Assembly: GCA_965153355.1 (NCBI GenBank)
Contig: OZ231127.1
Location: 77,190,001-77,254,000 of the forward strand
From: Flaccisagitta enflata
Taxonomy: Eukaryota > Chaetognatha > Sagittoidea > Aphragmophora
Length of the DNA: 64,000 bases
Reading direction: 5' to 3'
Part shown: positions 33,483 to 45,070 of the stretch, piece by piece
How positions within the stretch are numbered: the stretch's first letter is position 1
Layout of the letters: each line of letters begins with the position of its first letter
Translations under genes and position numbers: made by a program
The notes under the pieces: generated by a model
Seen by the model: only the letters and a program-made list of their open reading frames with translations
What the model was told of the DNA's origin: nothing
Database searches by the model: none

Positions 33483-34400
33483 CAAGGCGGGATACACAGC
33501 TATGGCCCTAGTCGGGTACGGGTAGGCCGAAGCAGTGCTGGAGAAGGTCACTATGGCATCTGGGCAGGAGCTGCATGCTCAAAAAGCTCAAAAACGCCGA
33601 AAAAGTAATTAGTCGCAAAAGCGTTAGATGATCAGCGGTACCTGTGCCCTGTCTATGTAGGTTGTGCTTGAAGTTGAGGGAGGAAGCAGGGCAGCGGCCC
33701 CAAACGGGTCGATGACCTATGCTTTCACACCTATGGGAAATTTTCTCCCTCTGCTCATTCTGGCGATTGGGATTTGGGCCTCAGGGCTGGAATTAGGCTT
33801 CGAGGCTGGGATTTGGGCGTCGAGGCAGGGATTTGGATGTTGGCTGGTATTTGGGCCTCGAGGCTGAGATTTGGGACTCAAGCCCCGGATTTGGGCCTCG
33901 AAGCTGGGGTTGGGCCTCAAGGCTAGGATTTGAGCCTCGAGGCTAGGATTTGGGCCTCAAGGCTGGTATTTGGGCCTAAAGGCTGGGATTTGGGCCTCAA
34001 GGCTGAAATTTGGGCCTTGAGGCTGGAATTTGGGCCTCGAGGCTGAAATTTGGACCTCAGGGCTGGAATTTGGGCCATGAGGCTGGTATTTGGGCCTCAA
34101 GGCTGAGATTTGGGACTCAAGCCTAGGATTTGGGCCTCAAAGCTGGGGTTTGGGCCTCGAGGCTTGGATTTGGGCCTCCAGGCCAGGATTTGAGCCTCGA
34201 GGCTAGGATTTGGGCCTCAAGGCTGGGATTTGAGCCTCAAGGCTAGGATCTGAGCCTTGAGGGCGGGATTTGAGCCTCTAGGCTGGGATTTGGGCCTCGA
34301 GGCTGGGATTTGGGCTTCAAGGCTGAAATTTGGGCCTTGAGGCTGGGATTTGGGCCTCGAGGCTGAGATTTGGGCCTCGAAGCTAAGCTTTGAGCTGGGG
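33483..34400. repeat. Family A fragment, then family C with the longest 20-bp array in the window
   Basis: AACAAGGCGGGATACACAGC starts an inverted family A fragment (to about 33607). GTCGCAAAAGCGTTAGATGATCAGCGGTACC and GCAGGGCAGCGGCCCCAAACGGG then open a family C copy. From about 33770 to 34390 there are roughly 30 tandem units of GGGCCTCGAGGCTGGGATTT with point variation. Confidence 0.9.
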
Positions 34401-34489
34401 GGGAAGGACGAAAAACTTATTTTGTTTTTTTTCTTCCTGCTGAACCATAGGTTTGAACAACCGAAAATCCATGACCATTTGAAAGATCT

Positions 34490-34915
34490 TCGAGCAAGGC
34501 CGTATATACGTCAGCATTAGTCGAGGACGGGTGGGCAGGAGCGGAAAACCTCGAAAAACAACTTTGTGACGGGCCAACAGACCGATGAACCGTCGGACCG
34601 ACCGAGAAGTGGCTTATAGAGTCGCGTGTCCGCGACTGAAAACATGCTGTAGATTTATTCGAAAAATCAAAGGCAGGGGAGGGGGAAAATGAAATGAAAA
34701 GCCACTCAATTAATGCAACTCAGAATTATCACAGCTACTTGATATCGAAGAGCAAACTAAAGAGCTTAGGTGCACGTGGATGGGTAATGCTGTTGGAAAA
34801 TAAGAGAAACAAGGCCGGAAACAAGGCTACCGAATTCGCGTGCTGGTGTGCAGGGGCAGTGATAAAAGAAGGCTAACCATGCATTTGGGTAGGAGCAGTG
34901 ATAATTGCCTCAGCA
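34490..34915. repeat. Two family A fragments
   Basis: GAGCAAGGCCGTATATACG followed by GGACGGGTGGGCAGGAGC and a GACCGACC tract ending GAGTCGCGTGTCCGCGACT (34494-34640). A second start at about 34809 reads ACAAGGCCGGAAACAAGGC and CGTGCTGGTGTGCAGGGGC. Confidence 0.6.
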
Positions 34916-35169
34916 CATCCACACTTGACCATTTGGTCCCCTGAATGAAAGAAAGAATAATGAAGTTGAGAGGCAGAAAAGAAAATAAACTCCACTTCTC
35001 TCTTGTCCGGAATGTCATTCCCTTCATATCGGTTACGAAATGCGTGGCAAAGTAATTGCGAATGATTCCGAGGCAACTTATACGATTTGTCGAATGGCGT
35101 GTAATTAAAATTGAGCGGCAGGCCGGGACGGATTGTTGCCTCGACCGTCCAACGTCGTTGACTGTCTTT

Positions 35170-35402
35170 TTAATTGCGGGCACGAAACTCTGTGAGAGGC
35201 TTTGTCCTTCCGTCAGTCCGTCTGTTGATCCGTCCGTCCATCCGTGGTGATCGAGTCGAAAAAATGAAAAACGAGTGCTTTAGATACTTTTTGAGTATAT
35301 TTGTGTGTGGAGAATGGGGGTTCAGGTGTGGATGGGGATTGGATGCTCCTGCCCACCCGTTCGCAACAATATTGCGACCCCGCGTCACTTGTTCGAAATC
35401 GA
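35170..35402. repeat. Family B repeat, complete copy (plus orientation)
   Basis: Reads GCGGGCACGAAACTCTGTGAG, AGGCTTTGTCC, a TCCGTC tract, GGTGATCGAGTCGAAAAAATG, AACGAGTGCTTTAGATAC, TTTGTGTGTGGAGAATGGGG, GATGGGGATTGGATGC, TGCCCACCCGTTCGCAACAA and TATTGCGACCCCGCGTCACTTG. Confidence 0.8.
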
Positions 35403-35759
35403 CTGATCCGCGAAGTACAATGGCCAAATCTTTGGCTAATATAAATTCACCAAGGAAAACCCTTTTGAATTTGCCGATTGCATATACAGTTGAACAACGG
35501 ATGTAAAGGGACCAAAAAATTATATTGGTTTTAATTTAGGTGGATTTCCATTATTGCCAACATGAAAAATAAAAGAAATGACAACAAGGGACCAAGATTT
35601 TATATCCATTATAAGCGCACTTTAGTTACTCTTGGATGGGTTATAGTGGGGTTTATCTGTACGTTCTGAGATGATTCTAAATCACATATTTCAACTGATA
35701 GTGAAAGTACAAGACTTCAAGAACAACTTGAATGACATCCAAATTGACTGATGTGCCGT

Positions 35760-37523
35760 CAAAGCTGTGTAGCTGTGCAGTCAGTGGACAAAACATAATA
35801 GGTATATGGAGTTGGACATATCATACCTCTGATTCTGATCTAATATGCTAATGATAAATATAATGCTGAATGCAACAACTAGATGTTAAAATTATACCAA
35901 GTTGTAATGTTACAAAATTATAGCATTACAGCCGGTTGTAAGTCTAACAAAGTTGTTATATACATGGGAACATACTGGGAACAGGATAGAAGTATAATGA
36001 AATCATTTCTGGATGCATATATTGATAAGTGAATATCAAAAGAGAAAAAAGTACCAGGAAATAACAATATCAATGGAAGTTGCTTAGATATTTGGAAGAA
36101 TAAAATATTTGAACTGGTAGACAAGAAAATAGAGTCTGGTAAGCATAAATTGAAAACTTGGAATCTTAGAATTGATGGAGATGTAAAGAGAGAATTAGAT
36201 AGATTAAAATAGAATTATGTTATAACAGTTACTGATAAAAGCACAAAATAATATTCTCTTTACATGTAAGTCATACTATGTTTCCAAGATTAAAGATGAG
36301 TTGAGTAGGACTGGACAAGTAACATATGAACCAGAGAATAAGGATGTGGATACCATTCATAACATTATCATTAATTTTTCCAAGTCCAAAAACATAAAAG
36401 TTCCTAATGAAATGAAAGATATCCCACTTATCTACTGGATCCCTAAAATGCATAAAAACCCAATAGGCAGTAGATTCATAGCAGGAGCAAAATCTTGTAG
36501 TATTAAATTACTATCTAAATATTTTTCAAAGGCTCTTAAAGTCATTTTGAATCATATGAAAAACTATTCAAACACAGTGTCTCAAAGAGCAGACTTGAAT
36601 TATTTTTGGATAGTAGAGAATTCTTTGGAATTCATGGATAAAATTAAAAACTTAAATATGCAACATATGGAGACATATGATTTTTCTACCCTTTATACAT
36701 CACTTCCACATCCAGAGATTATTAGAAACTTTTCTAAAATTTTCCAAAAGGTCTATAGCAGAGAAAATAAAATTTTCATAAATGGTAATATGCAAAGAGC
36801 CTATTTTAGTACAACTGCAGGAAAAAATTGCTGTTCTTTCCGGGTTACAGATATGCAAGACATTCTGGAATTTATTCTAGATAACAAATATGTCAAATAT
36901 GGAAGGAAGATTTACAAACAGGTTGTAGGCATCCCTATTGGTTTGGACTCAGGTCAAGACATAGCAAACCTTTTATTATATAGCTATGAGGCAGACTATG
37001 TAGAAAAAACTTCAAAGCAAAATATGGTTCTGGCTAGAAAATTTAACTTATGCTCCAGATATATAGATGACCTTTTTGTAGGCAATTTTCCAGATTTTAA
37101 GGAGCATATTTATAAAATATACCCAAGAGAACTAGAAATTAAGCCAGAATCTGATAATTCAAAGGAGGTTTCTTATTTTGATCTGAGGATTAAATCTGAG
37201 AATGGTTTGTTAAATTTTTCTATGACAAGAGGGATGACTTCAATTTTGAAATAGTAAATTTCCCTTTCATGGATAGCTGTATTCCAAAAAAGTCAGCATT
37301 AGGAGTTTTTTATAGTCAAATGATTAGATTTGCACAAATTAATTCTAGCTATCATGGCTTTAAGGATAAGTGTAAAAACTTAACTAAGAGGCTACTGAGG
37401 CAAGGTTACAAACCGGCAGATCTAAGAAGGCTTAGTTTACGATTTTTTAAGGAGAAGAATAATATCTTATTAAGATATGATATAAACAGTGCCAATATTC
37501 TAATCAAAGATATATTACCATAA
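35760..37523 (+). pseudogene. Decayed reverse-transcriptase element (Penelope-like or related)
   Basis: The open part at 36301-37254 (317 codons, non-ATG start) carries reverse-transcriptase motifs in order: IPKMHKNP and SRFIAG, TYDFSTLYTSLPH, a GIPIGLDSG segment, and the catalytic YIDD at about 37060-37071. At about 37210 the frame shifts next to a T run and continues in the +2 frame into 37523 (IVNFPFMDS, SQMIRFAQ, KRLLRQGYKP). Upstream (about 36040-36300) the same protein family is visible in pieces broken by stop codons (TWNLRIDGD, VITVTDKST, then KSYYVSKIKDELS). No intact promoter, endonuclease domain or target repeat found. A dead copy; the exact clade is uncertain. Confidence 0.7.
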
Positions 37524-38962
37524 TTAGCCTTGGAAGATTATCATTGGTTATTGTTGAGTGAGTGGGTCAATTGGCTTCTCCTCAATAATTTTTGACTTGT
37601 GATAGTCTTTCAAACCTAATCTCAATAGTAACTAATATCAATTCTAGTATATTACATATCCAATGGAGGCACCTTTTGGTGGACGCGCCTGCACCTGAGT
37701 ATTGGAATTAAAGCGTCAAAACTCAATCTAGGGTGTAGGTTTCCAACTGATGACCAGAAATTGGATATGTTTGAATATTCTAAGGAGAATTTGATTCTTT
37801 TCTAAATATGGCAAAGTACTTTATACCCCTTCATGGTGACCTATCATCCCATGATATATCTTCTTGAAGATGAATTCCTATTCCTCCAATCATTAAGATT
37901 TCCCTTTAACACAAAATAGTATAAATTGTCGGACCCCCATAGTTCCTGTTTTTCAATTAGATCTAACCTTCGCTGAATTGACTATCCCTGTCAATGCCAG
38001 AAGTCAGCATTAACATCAATCCCCTAACCTAATAGCTATAATTAGGGTACTCAATCGAAAACGGCTAAAATGGTCAAAAATCCTTATGCGCACATGGATT
38101 GACTCGTAATTACATGTATTTTGATAATTAGAACCATCAATGACACTTTGGATAATTTTCATGGCCCTTATGTAACTGAAAGTGAGTGGAATCCACCAAT
38201 CGTTTTCTGGCACTTTTTTTTTCCTCGAAAAAATTAGGCCATACCGAGTTTCAAAATGCGTTAATATGTGCGCCCGCACAGTAAAATCTTGCCAGGTGAC
38301 TAATTTTGATACTGGCTGACACTTTGGCACGAGTTAGATTGCTAGAGAGTCGAAACATGAGTGTAATGGTCTCATTTTGCACCAAATCTAAAACGTCTTT
38401 TGATAGGTCAAAACATGCTTCATCAGAGAGAGAAAGAGAGAGACAGACAGACAGAGACATAGACAGGCAGAGACAGACAGAGACACAGAAACAGACACAC
38501 TGACCGAGACTTAATTGAACCCTTTATAGGGGCCCATTCAAACTCTGCATTGAGGCCAAATAAACAGCAAATATTGTCATGTACGGGTGGGCAGGGGCGG
38601 TAACTGACTGTCTGAAAGAAAATAAGACGTCGCTGTACGTGAATGAGTAAATTCACTTCAATTTCTATTTTGCCCCACGAAATATGTAACATTGACAAAA
38701 AAATTCACTATTGCAATAAGAAGACCAAAACGTTGTTAAATCACCTAATTCACATGATATTTTGTAAATTTTTTTCAATGGTTTTATGATTGATCGTGAT
38801 TTTTGATGTTCATTTCTGCACCTTTGAGGGCATTTTCTTTTAAGGACTGAGGGCAGCGGTCTGTGTACGATAACGGTTCACGCGCACCTAGCTTACTCCA
38901 CCATATGACAATGTCAAAGCTGGAAAGGTCTTGGCAAGAATGAATTTCAGCCATTGTAAAAA
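37524..38962. other. No gene seen
   Basis: AT-rich sequence, possibly including the 3' flank of the reverse-transcriptase element (to about 38000). A GA/CAGA tract lies at about 38427-38500, with a short A-like fragment (TACGGGTGGGCAGGGGC) at about 38583. Confidence 0.4.
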
Positions 38963-40205
38963 AACAAGGCCGGATACACGGCTACCCTAGTCGCGTCAGG
39001 GTGGGCAGGAGCAGGTCTTGAGGGCATCTGGGCAGGAGCTGTATGCTCAAAATGCTCAAAAACGCCAAAAAAGTATCCAGTCATCCAAGGATCGCACATG
39101 GTCAGCGGTACCCAATGCCCTGCTGGGAATGATCCAGTTAAGAAGTGGAGCTAGAGCAGGGCAGCGGCCCTAAAGGGCCATGTCTTGTAGAACACAGGGG
39201 TGAATTTTGAGACGTCTTTCTTTTCGTCCATCCTGAGGGGGCATATTTCAGGCTTTAGTTGGCTGATTTAGGCCACTGAAGGCATATTTGAGGGCTGAAG
39301 GGCAGAATTAAAGCTCAGAGAGCAGATTTGATGTTTAGAGGGCTGATTTTGTGCTTGGAGGGCTGATTGAAGGTCTGAAGGGCAGATTTGAGGTCTGGGG
39401 GGCAGATTTGAGGCATACGGGGCTGATTCAAAGCCAAAAGGGCTAATTTGAGGCCTGGAGGGCTAAATTGAGGCTTGGGAGGGGTAATTTTAGGCCTTGA
39501 TGGTCAACGGGGGGGACAGACGGACGAAAGGATGGATGGACGAAAAAATAGACGGGAGGACGCACAGAAGGACGGACGTGTCGAAATTCCCCCATGTTCT
39601 ACAGGACATTGGCCCTTTGGGGCCGCTGCTCAAAAAGAGCAAAAAGAGGAAGAAGTAGAATAGAAAGGGAAGAAGAAGAAGAAGATCAAGTCATCCAAGG
39701 ATCGCACATGGTCAGCATTACCCAATGCCCTGCTTGGAGTGATGGCTGAAGAAGTGGAATGAGAGCAGGGCGGCGGCCCCAAAAGGCAGATGTCCTGTAG
39801 GACACAGGTGAATTTCCATATGTTCTGAGGGTGCATAATTGAGGCCTTTGGAGCAATTTTTCATGATTTTCAATGGGAGTTTTGCATTTCTTCAATTTCT
39901 CGTCAATTTGCCATGTTATTCAATGGGAATTACACATTTTTTTTAATCTATTTTCCATGTTATTTAATGGGAAGTTTGCATATCATCAATTTCCCACGTT
40001 ATTCAATGAGAATTTGAGGAGTGAGAAGCTTTGGAGGAGGGGGTGGACAGACGTACACAATTAATGGTTCACCCCTGTGTCCTACAGGACATTGACCCTT
40101 TGGGGCCACTGCCAAAAAAGGGGACCAACTGACCAACCAACCAACCGCCCAACCAACCGACAGACTGGCAGAGCGGGGTGTAGAGTCGCATAGCATGCAA
40201 CTAAA
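38963..40205. repeat. Family A fragment and two family C copies in series
   Basis: AACAAGGCCGGATACACGGC starts at 38968. Family C follows at about 39079-39640: ATCCAAGGATCGCACATGG, GTCAGCGGTACCCAATGCCC, GCAGCGGCCCTAAAGGGCC, units of GGAGGGCTGATT-type, a GGACGG tract and CCCTTTGGGGCCGCTGC. A second C copy runs from about 39687 to 40112, with a different array of CCATGTTATTCAATGGGAA-type units (39870-40015). An A-type end follows (GACCAACCAACC, GTAGAGTCGCATAGC). Confidence 0.75.
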
Positions 40206-40321
40206 AATCGGCGTGCTTCCTTTGGACAACTTGTTCTGGGCAATCCCCATAAAAGTCAGTTCCATTGATATTGTACTGAGCCTATATCTTATTTTTTGTC
40301 TCAAACTTACAATAAAGAGTT

Positions 40322-40840
40322 TTAAAACAAGGCTGGGTACACGGCTACCGCAGTCGCGCGCGGGTGGGCAGGGGCCATAATTGAGGTCACTCCATCATTT
40401 TGGCAGGAGCAGTGAGGCCAAAAACCGCAAAAAAAAAACAACAAAAAAAGTAGAGTGTGATGGATGAACGGATGGACCAACAGACGGACCGACGGACAGA
40501 CAAAGCGGGGTGTAGAGTCGCGTAGCACATGACTAAAAATGAAAATGAAATTACGTAGCAACGGGAACACAACGCATGAATCGTCTGCTTCAGTTTTACG
40601 TGTCGATTCCATGACAATATTTATTAGTCGCGTGCACGCGACTCTACACCCCGCTTTGTCCGTCCGTCTGTCGGTCTGTTGGTCCGTCACACTTTTACTT
40701 TTTTTATCAATTTTATTTCTGCAAGTCATTTAAAGTCATTTAAAGTCATTTAAGAGTATATTGATTCATTCCAAGTCATTCTAAGTCATTTTAAGTCATC
40801 TGTAAATCTCGCACGCGACTTTTAGGTGTTGGCCTTGTTC
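40322..40840. repeat. Two family A repeats facing each other
   Basis: An inverted copy (40322-40535: AAACAAGGCTGGGTACACGG to GGGGTGTAGAGTCGCGTAGC) and a plus copy (40626-40840, starting with the palindrome AGTCGCGTGCACGCGACT) lie about 90 bp apart. The plus copy carries an inserted or expanded CAAGTCATTTAAAGTCATT array (about 40720-40800) in place of its usual middle. Confidence 0.8.
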
Positions 40841-42158
40841 TCCGACCTCTAATGAAAAGGGTTCACGGTTTCGCCTCTCGCCATTTCCCGCCATATCGCA
40901 CGAGATTTTTAAAAACAGATTTAGAATCAGCAAAGCTTAATCTACAAGGCGTATGGGCGAACATGACCACACGGTTCTCTGATTTCAGTCAAAACAAGAT
41001 TTTCTAAGCATTTTTTTAATTTCTGTTGATTATCACTATTTTCATTGCCAAAAAAAGTACTGTGGTCTGACTCTGTGATGAATCAAGCAAAGTCTGATAA
41101 AAATTATGATATTTTCTTAAATTTTGTAGCAGATACGCTAGGTTTGAGGGACATTAAAATTTCTGACAACTTTTTTCTCTCTCTCAACTTCTCTGAGTTG
41201 GCGCGTTTTAGTAGCCTACTATAATGGAAAATCATAATTGTTTGAGAGATAAGACAAGTCTTGTTTTCTGCATAAAAATTACTTATCCAAAGGTTTTGAA
41301 TTTCAGTAACCACTAAATTTAGGTCGTACCTAAAATTGGATATGTAAGTATATGAGTGGAAGCATATACTATACAGAAAGGAGTAGCTTTTGAATGTTTT
41401 ATTTTACTTTTATATGTTAAGTTTATTTTTCAAAAACGTTTTCCTAAAGTTTTTTGTAAGATACTTTTTGTTGCACATTTTATACATTTCGTTTTTTTTA
41501 CAGCCGGCTGTAATTTGAGCAATGGATTGTCGCATATAATATTTGGTTTATATTGGATCAAAGCCAATGGTATGATGTATATATCTAGAGTGTTTTGTCC
41601 ACTGACTGTATAGAGTCGTAGGTACGCGACAAAAAAGTTGACCTCGTAAGAAACTTGTTTCATACCTACGGGACGACTCCCGACCTTTTTGAGTCTCATT
41701 CCTGGGCTAAACCTCAACGTGCGATGCCACAGAAAAAAAAAGGGATTGGAAGTTTTGGAGTTGCTGAATGCTGTGTTCCTGTGTCCATTTATCATTAATC
41801 TTTAAACCATCGCGCAGGTTGGTCTAAATAACAACTACGCACGCTATGGGGGAAACTTTCATAATATGAAATTCATATGTAAAAGAAAAGGTTCGGTCAT
41901 GAAGGTGAGTGATGTAAGCCTCAGGAAACTTTGATTTGTCATTTCATACTTAAGAAGTAAAAATTCCACCTCGAAATTTTACATAAACCAACGTAATTTT
42001 TTTTTACAACTGTCAAGATGAGTTGAATGGCTTCAACCCATCTTCAATGCTTACAAAAGGATCTTATTCCGCGTGGTATTTCGATTCATTAGATTGGTCG
42101 CACTAAATACTCTAATTAAAAAAAAAAAAAAAAAACGATTTGTTTTCAGAAACGATCC
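40841..42158. other. No gene seen; upstream region of the SID-1-family gene
   Basis: At 41589-41606 an inverted match to 35777-35794 (CAGTCAGTGGACAAAACA) and a CAGCCGGCTGTAA motif (compare about 35928) hint at a shared element end. Just before the SID-1-family start lie an A run (42119-42135) and TTTGTTTTCAG, a good splice acceptor, so a non-coding 5' exon may be present. Confidence 0.4.
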
Positions 42159-45014
42159 ATGATGCCTTCTGCGCGGCGTCTTCTATTGGTCTTCTGCCTT
42201 ATATCATCATTTAGAGCCAATGACACTGTCTCCACCATGTTAGAAGAGCCGAAAACAACCACGCAATCACGAGAAAAGCCCAAACTGACAACGCAACAAC
42301 AACAACCCACATCAATAACGCCACACTCAGAGCAAGCAACGACAATGCAACTGCCCGGGCCACCCTTCAACATCGTGCTCCGACAGAGCGGCGTTGACAA
42401 AACCGACAGGCATCCCTTCATCACCATGACGCGGGACACCAACGGCGAGTGCAACATCAACGTCGGACATAATTTTGACATACACACCGAAAAAGGGAAA
42501 TATTGGGACGACTATGATTTCTCTCTGGAACACTGCAAAAACCCTGAAACTAGTAGCTGCGATACCATCAGCAAAGGTTTTTCTCGATATTGCGATCGAA
42601 AGTGCTTTTTAGGTGACCAGTTTGACGATTCATTTTTCTTTTCTATCCAAACGGTCTATCAATCAAATTCTATCTACACTAACATATTATTGCTCGATAT
42701 GCGGTTTAAAGAGCGGCACTTTGTGGATAGCGATCAGCTTTATTTTCGCATAGCAATGAAACCTACGGAATCAGTGGAATATTCAGACACAAAACAAAGT
42801 GAGACATTCATGGTTTCAAATAGTTACTGTACGGCTACCAAACCAGTAGAGTCAATAAAAGAATTGAAAATGAGTGAATTAATCAAAGAAAAGATAAAAC
42901 TCAATTTCATTGTAAATAAATTCAAAAATGTAGCGGCGGAGAGATTCAACTTTGTGCTAGACATTGATTTTGAAGAAAAATCATATTATTTTATAAAGAT
43001 TCAAATTGACAATTTGTGGGCCAAAAATTACCGCAGCAAATTAGAGCATCAGAGAATTAATGTGAGAAAGGGACGACTATTCGTTGATGGAAACGATAAA
43101 TTTGAGAAAGATTTGAATAAGCGATTGCAACAAAGTAAAATAGGCACTGTCATTCTGACCTACAATCCCAGCGAATCGCAAAAAAGTGGTTATGACTACG
43201 AATCATACTTTGCGTTTAAAGAAGGGTTTTGCAGCGCAGTGCCTGATATGACCAGTCATTCTATGCATCTGACATTTTCTACAAGCGCTACCATTATTTT
43301 GTCATCCCATTCCCATCCAACTTTAAAACCGGGAAAATGGCATTTGTCATTTGTTGTAAACAGTACGTTTTTTGAAGAGCTCATTGGAAAAGGAAAAGAT
43401 TCAAATCATCATGATGAATGGCAAGAGTTTCACGTTGCTTTTGAACAAAGCAAGCATGGTAACCTCGAAATTATTCTCGTGATACTTTTTCAGGCAGCTC
43501 TACCCATCATTTTTTTCATTTTTATTCTTATAACAATCGTTCAGTTGTGTCCTCCTCAATATTCAGGATGGTTTCAAGGTTTCTGCGAGCAATTAGAGGG
43601 TTATGCCATCGTGAATTGGACACAGCCACAAAGCTCATATGTTATTTTTCAATTGTCCATTTATCTGTTACTACCCCTCGTTTCTTCTATACAAGGAAGC
43701 CTCGAGAAGCAATCGGGTGGAGACCTAAATGTCTGTTACTTCAACAGAAAATGCTTCTTGCCAGGTTTGGGAAACATTCCGGTAAATTCAATCGTATCCA
43801 GCCTTCCTCAAACTATAGCCGGTTTATTCTTTTTCGTTTTTGTAACTGCTTATCCCATTAAAAGTCCGACATCTCTACAAGACCGTCGCTTCAGTGCTGT
43901 TCAGCGAGGGGATTGTGATAAGAGATGTCGCTCGCTAGGATTGGCCATGATATTTCAAGGTATCTTCTCTTGCCTTCACCTATCATGTCCCACAAAAGAA
44001 AATCAGCTATTTGTTCAAATTTTTAATATCTTTCTCCTTAACACTGCTTGCAACGTTGTTTTCTTCAGTATAGTCCGAAAATTCAAAAGCGAGTTCTTTG
44101 CGAAAGAGGCTTCCCTCAGCCTTATTGAAGGCGTTTTACCGGCAATCCTGTTGGCTAGATTTGACAATCCAAGTGAGCTGGGGGAAGGAATCATGATTTT
44201 CTTTGTTTTGTTATGGAATATTCCCTTACTTTACCGATATCATAGTTTCTTTCAAGAGAGATCGACGAGAAACCTTCAGGAAATAACTTGCACAGGTGTT
44301 CTGAAGGGATTACTTTGTTCTTTCTTGTGTAACAAAGACGAGGAGAGAATGTTAGATCCTGAGAAGGATGAATTAATGGATGAGAAACAAAGACGAGCGT
44401 GGAAGCACGATTTTAGATACATGAGGCGACTCAGTTCGTGCGTGATTATCCCGTTCATCATCAGCCTCGCTCTCATCGCCTATTACGTGAATGCTTACTC
44501 AGCTGTCTGCTTGGCCTATACCATCAACTTGTTAGTTTCACTGGCTTATCTTGAATATTTACGCCTGAAAAAAGCGAAAAAATTAACCTCGAGAAAATAC
44601 TCGGATTGGTCTTTTCTGGTGATCTATGGGACTATACTTTTTCTTGGAGGTTGTTCTTTTTACCTATATGATTTCAGGTCAGTATCCACGGGAACTGTGG
44701 AAAACAGTATGGGCACTCACGATTTTGGAGCGAGCCAATCGGAGTGCGTTTTACCATCTGTATTCCTTAGTTCCCACGACCTTTTTCGTATTCTAGCCAG
44801 TGGACTATGTCTCGCATTTTTGGTGCGCTTATTTCAGCTATCTTTGTTGGACTCAAACTTAGCCAAAAATGATGATAATAACAAAAATGATGAATCCAAA
44901 AATGATAGTAACAATAACGATGATAACGAAGTATTCAGAGAAGCCACAGAGAATGCTTCGATGCTACAAGACTCGACCATGAAGTCTAAAAGCACAGAAG
45001 TAGTCAGAGCCTAG
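42159..45014 (+). CDS. SID-1/SIDT-family transmembrane protein, metal-site residues mostly missing
   Basis: 951 residues in one exon. Signal-like N-terminus (1-20), a Thr/Gln-rich linker, an extracellular region to about 434, TM1 at about 435-463, then a multi-pass region to about 895 and an Asn/Asp-rich tail. Family match: DLNVCYFNRKCFLPGLGN (522-539) fits the CYYNFLC region after TM2, LGLAMIFQGIFSCLHLSCP (593-611) fits the SACYH-CP helix, and SHDLFRILAS (872-881) fits the last-helix HD motif. SID-1 proteins move or bind double-stranded RNA and belong to the CREST membrane-hydrolase superfamily, whose metal site uses S-x3-H, an Asp and H-x3-H. Here the first motif is S604-x2-H607, with Leu at the expected His. 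The Asp position aligns with V619, and H-x3-H is H873-x3-R877. TM architecture is kept but metal binding looks impaired. Start: first ATG after the acceptor-like TTTTCAG; M2 is equally possible. Function inferred only at family level. Confidence 0.8.
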   Translation: MMPSARRLLLVFCLISSFRANDTVSTMLEEPKTTTQSREKPKLTTQQQQPTSITPHSEQATTMQLPGPPFNIVLRQSGVDKTDRHPFITMTRDTNGECNINVGHNFDIHTEKGKYWDDYDFSLEHCKNPETSSCDTISKGFSRYCDRKCFLGDQFDDSFFFSIQTVYQSNSIYTNILLLDMRFKERHFVDSDQLYFRIAMKPTESVEYSDTKQSETFMVSNSYCTATKPVESIKELKMSELIKEKIKLNFIVNKFKNVAAERFNFVLDIDFEEKSYYFIKIQIDNLWAKNYRSKLEHQRINVRKGRLFVDGNDKFEKDLNKRLQQSKIGTVILTYNPSESQKSGYDYESYFAFKEGFCSAVPDMTSHSMHLTFSTSATIILSSHSHPTLKPGKWHLSFVVNSTFFEELIGKGKDSNHHDEWQEFHVAFEQSKHGNLEIILVILFQAALPIIFFIFILITIVQLCPPQYSGWFQGFCEQLEGYAIVNWTQPQSSYVIFQLSIYLLLPLVSSIQGSLEKQSGGDLNVCYFNRKCFLPGLGNIPVNSIVSSLPQTIAGLFFFVFVTAYPIKSPTSLQDRRFSAVQRGDCDKRCRSLGLAMIFQGIFSCLHLSCPTKENQLFVQIFNIFLLNTACNVVFFSIVRKFKSEFFAKEASLSLIEGVLPAILLARFDNPSELGEGIMIFFVLLWNIPLLYRYHSFFQERSTRNLQEITCTGVLKGLLCSFLCNKDEERMLDPEKDELMDEKQRRAWKHDFRYMRRLSSCVIIPFIISLALIAYYVNAYSAVCLAYTINLLVSLAYLEYLRLKKAKKLTSRKYSDWSFLVIYGTILFLGGCSFYLYDFRSVSTGTVENSMGTHDFGASQSECVLPSVFLSSHDLFRILASGLCLAFLVRLFQLSLLDSNLAKNDDNNKNDESKNDSNNNDDNEVFREATENASMLQDSTMKSKSTEVVRA

Positions 45015-45070
45015 TTATTGACTGACCAAGTTTCAAGGAAATTGAATCCATAAGCTAATTGTGCGTTTTT

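Noticed and set aside
33760-34390. Regularly spaced ~20-bp repeats that could be read as a CRISPR array
   Set aside because: Units are directly tandem without unique spacers, and the DNA is clearly eukaryotic with spliced genes.
11710-45014. An immune or RNA-sensing gene cluster linking the LRR receptor, lectin-phosphatase and SID-1-family genes
   Set aside because: The theme is suggestive, but distance, mixed strands and large repeat blocks between the genes give no evidence of a functional cluster.
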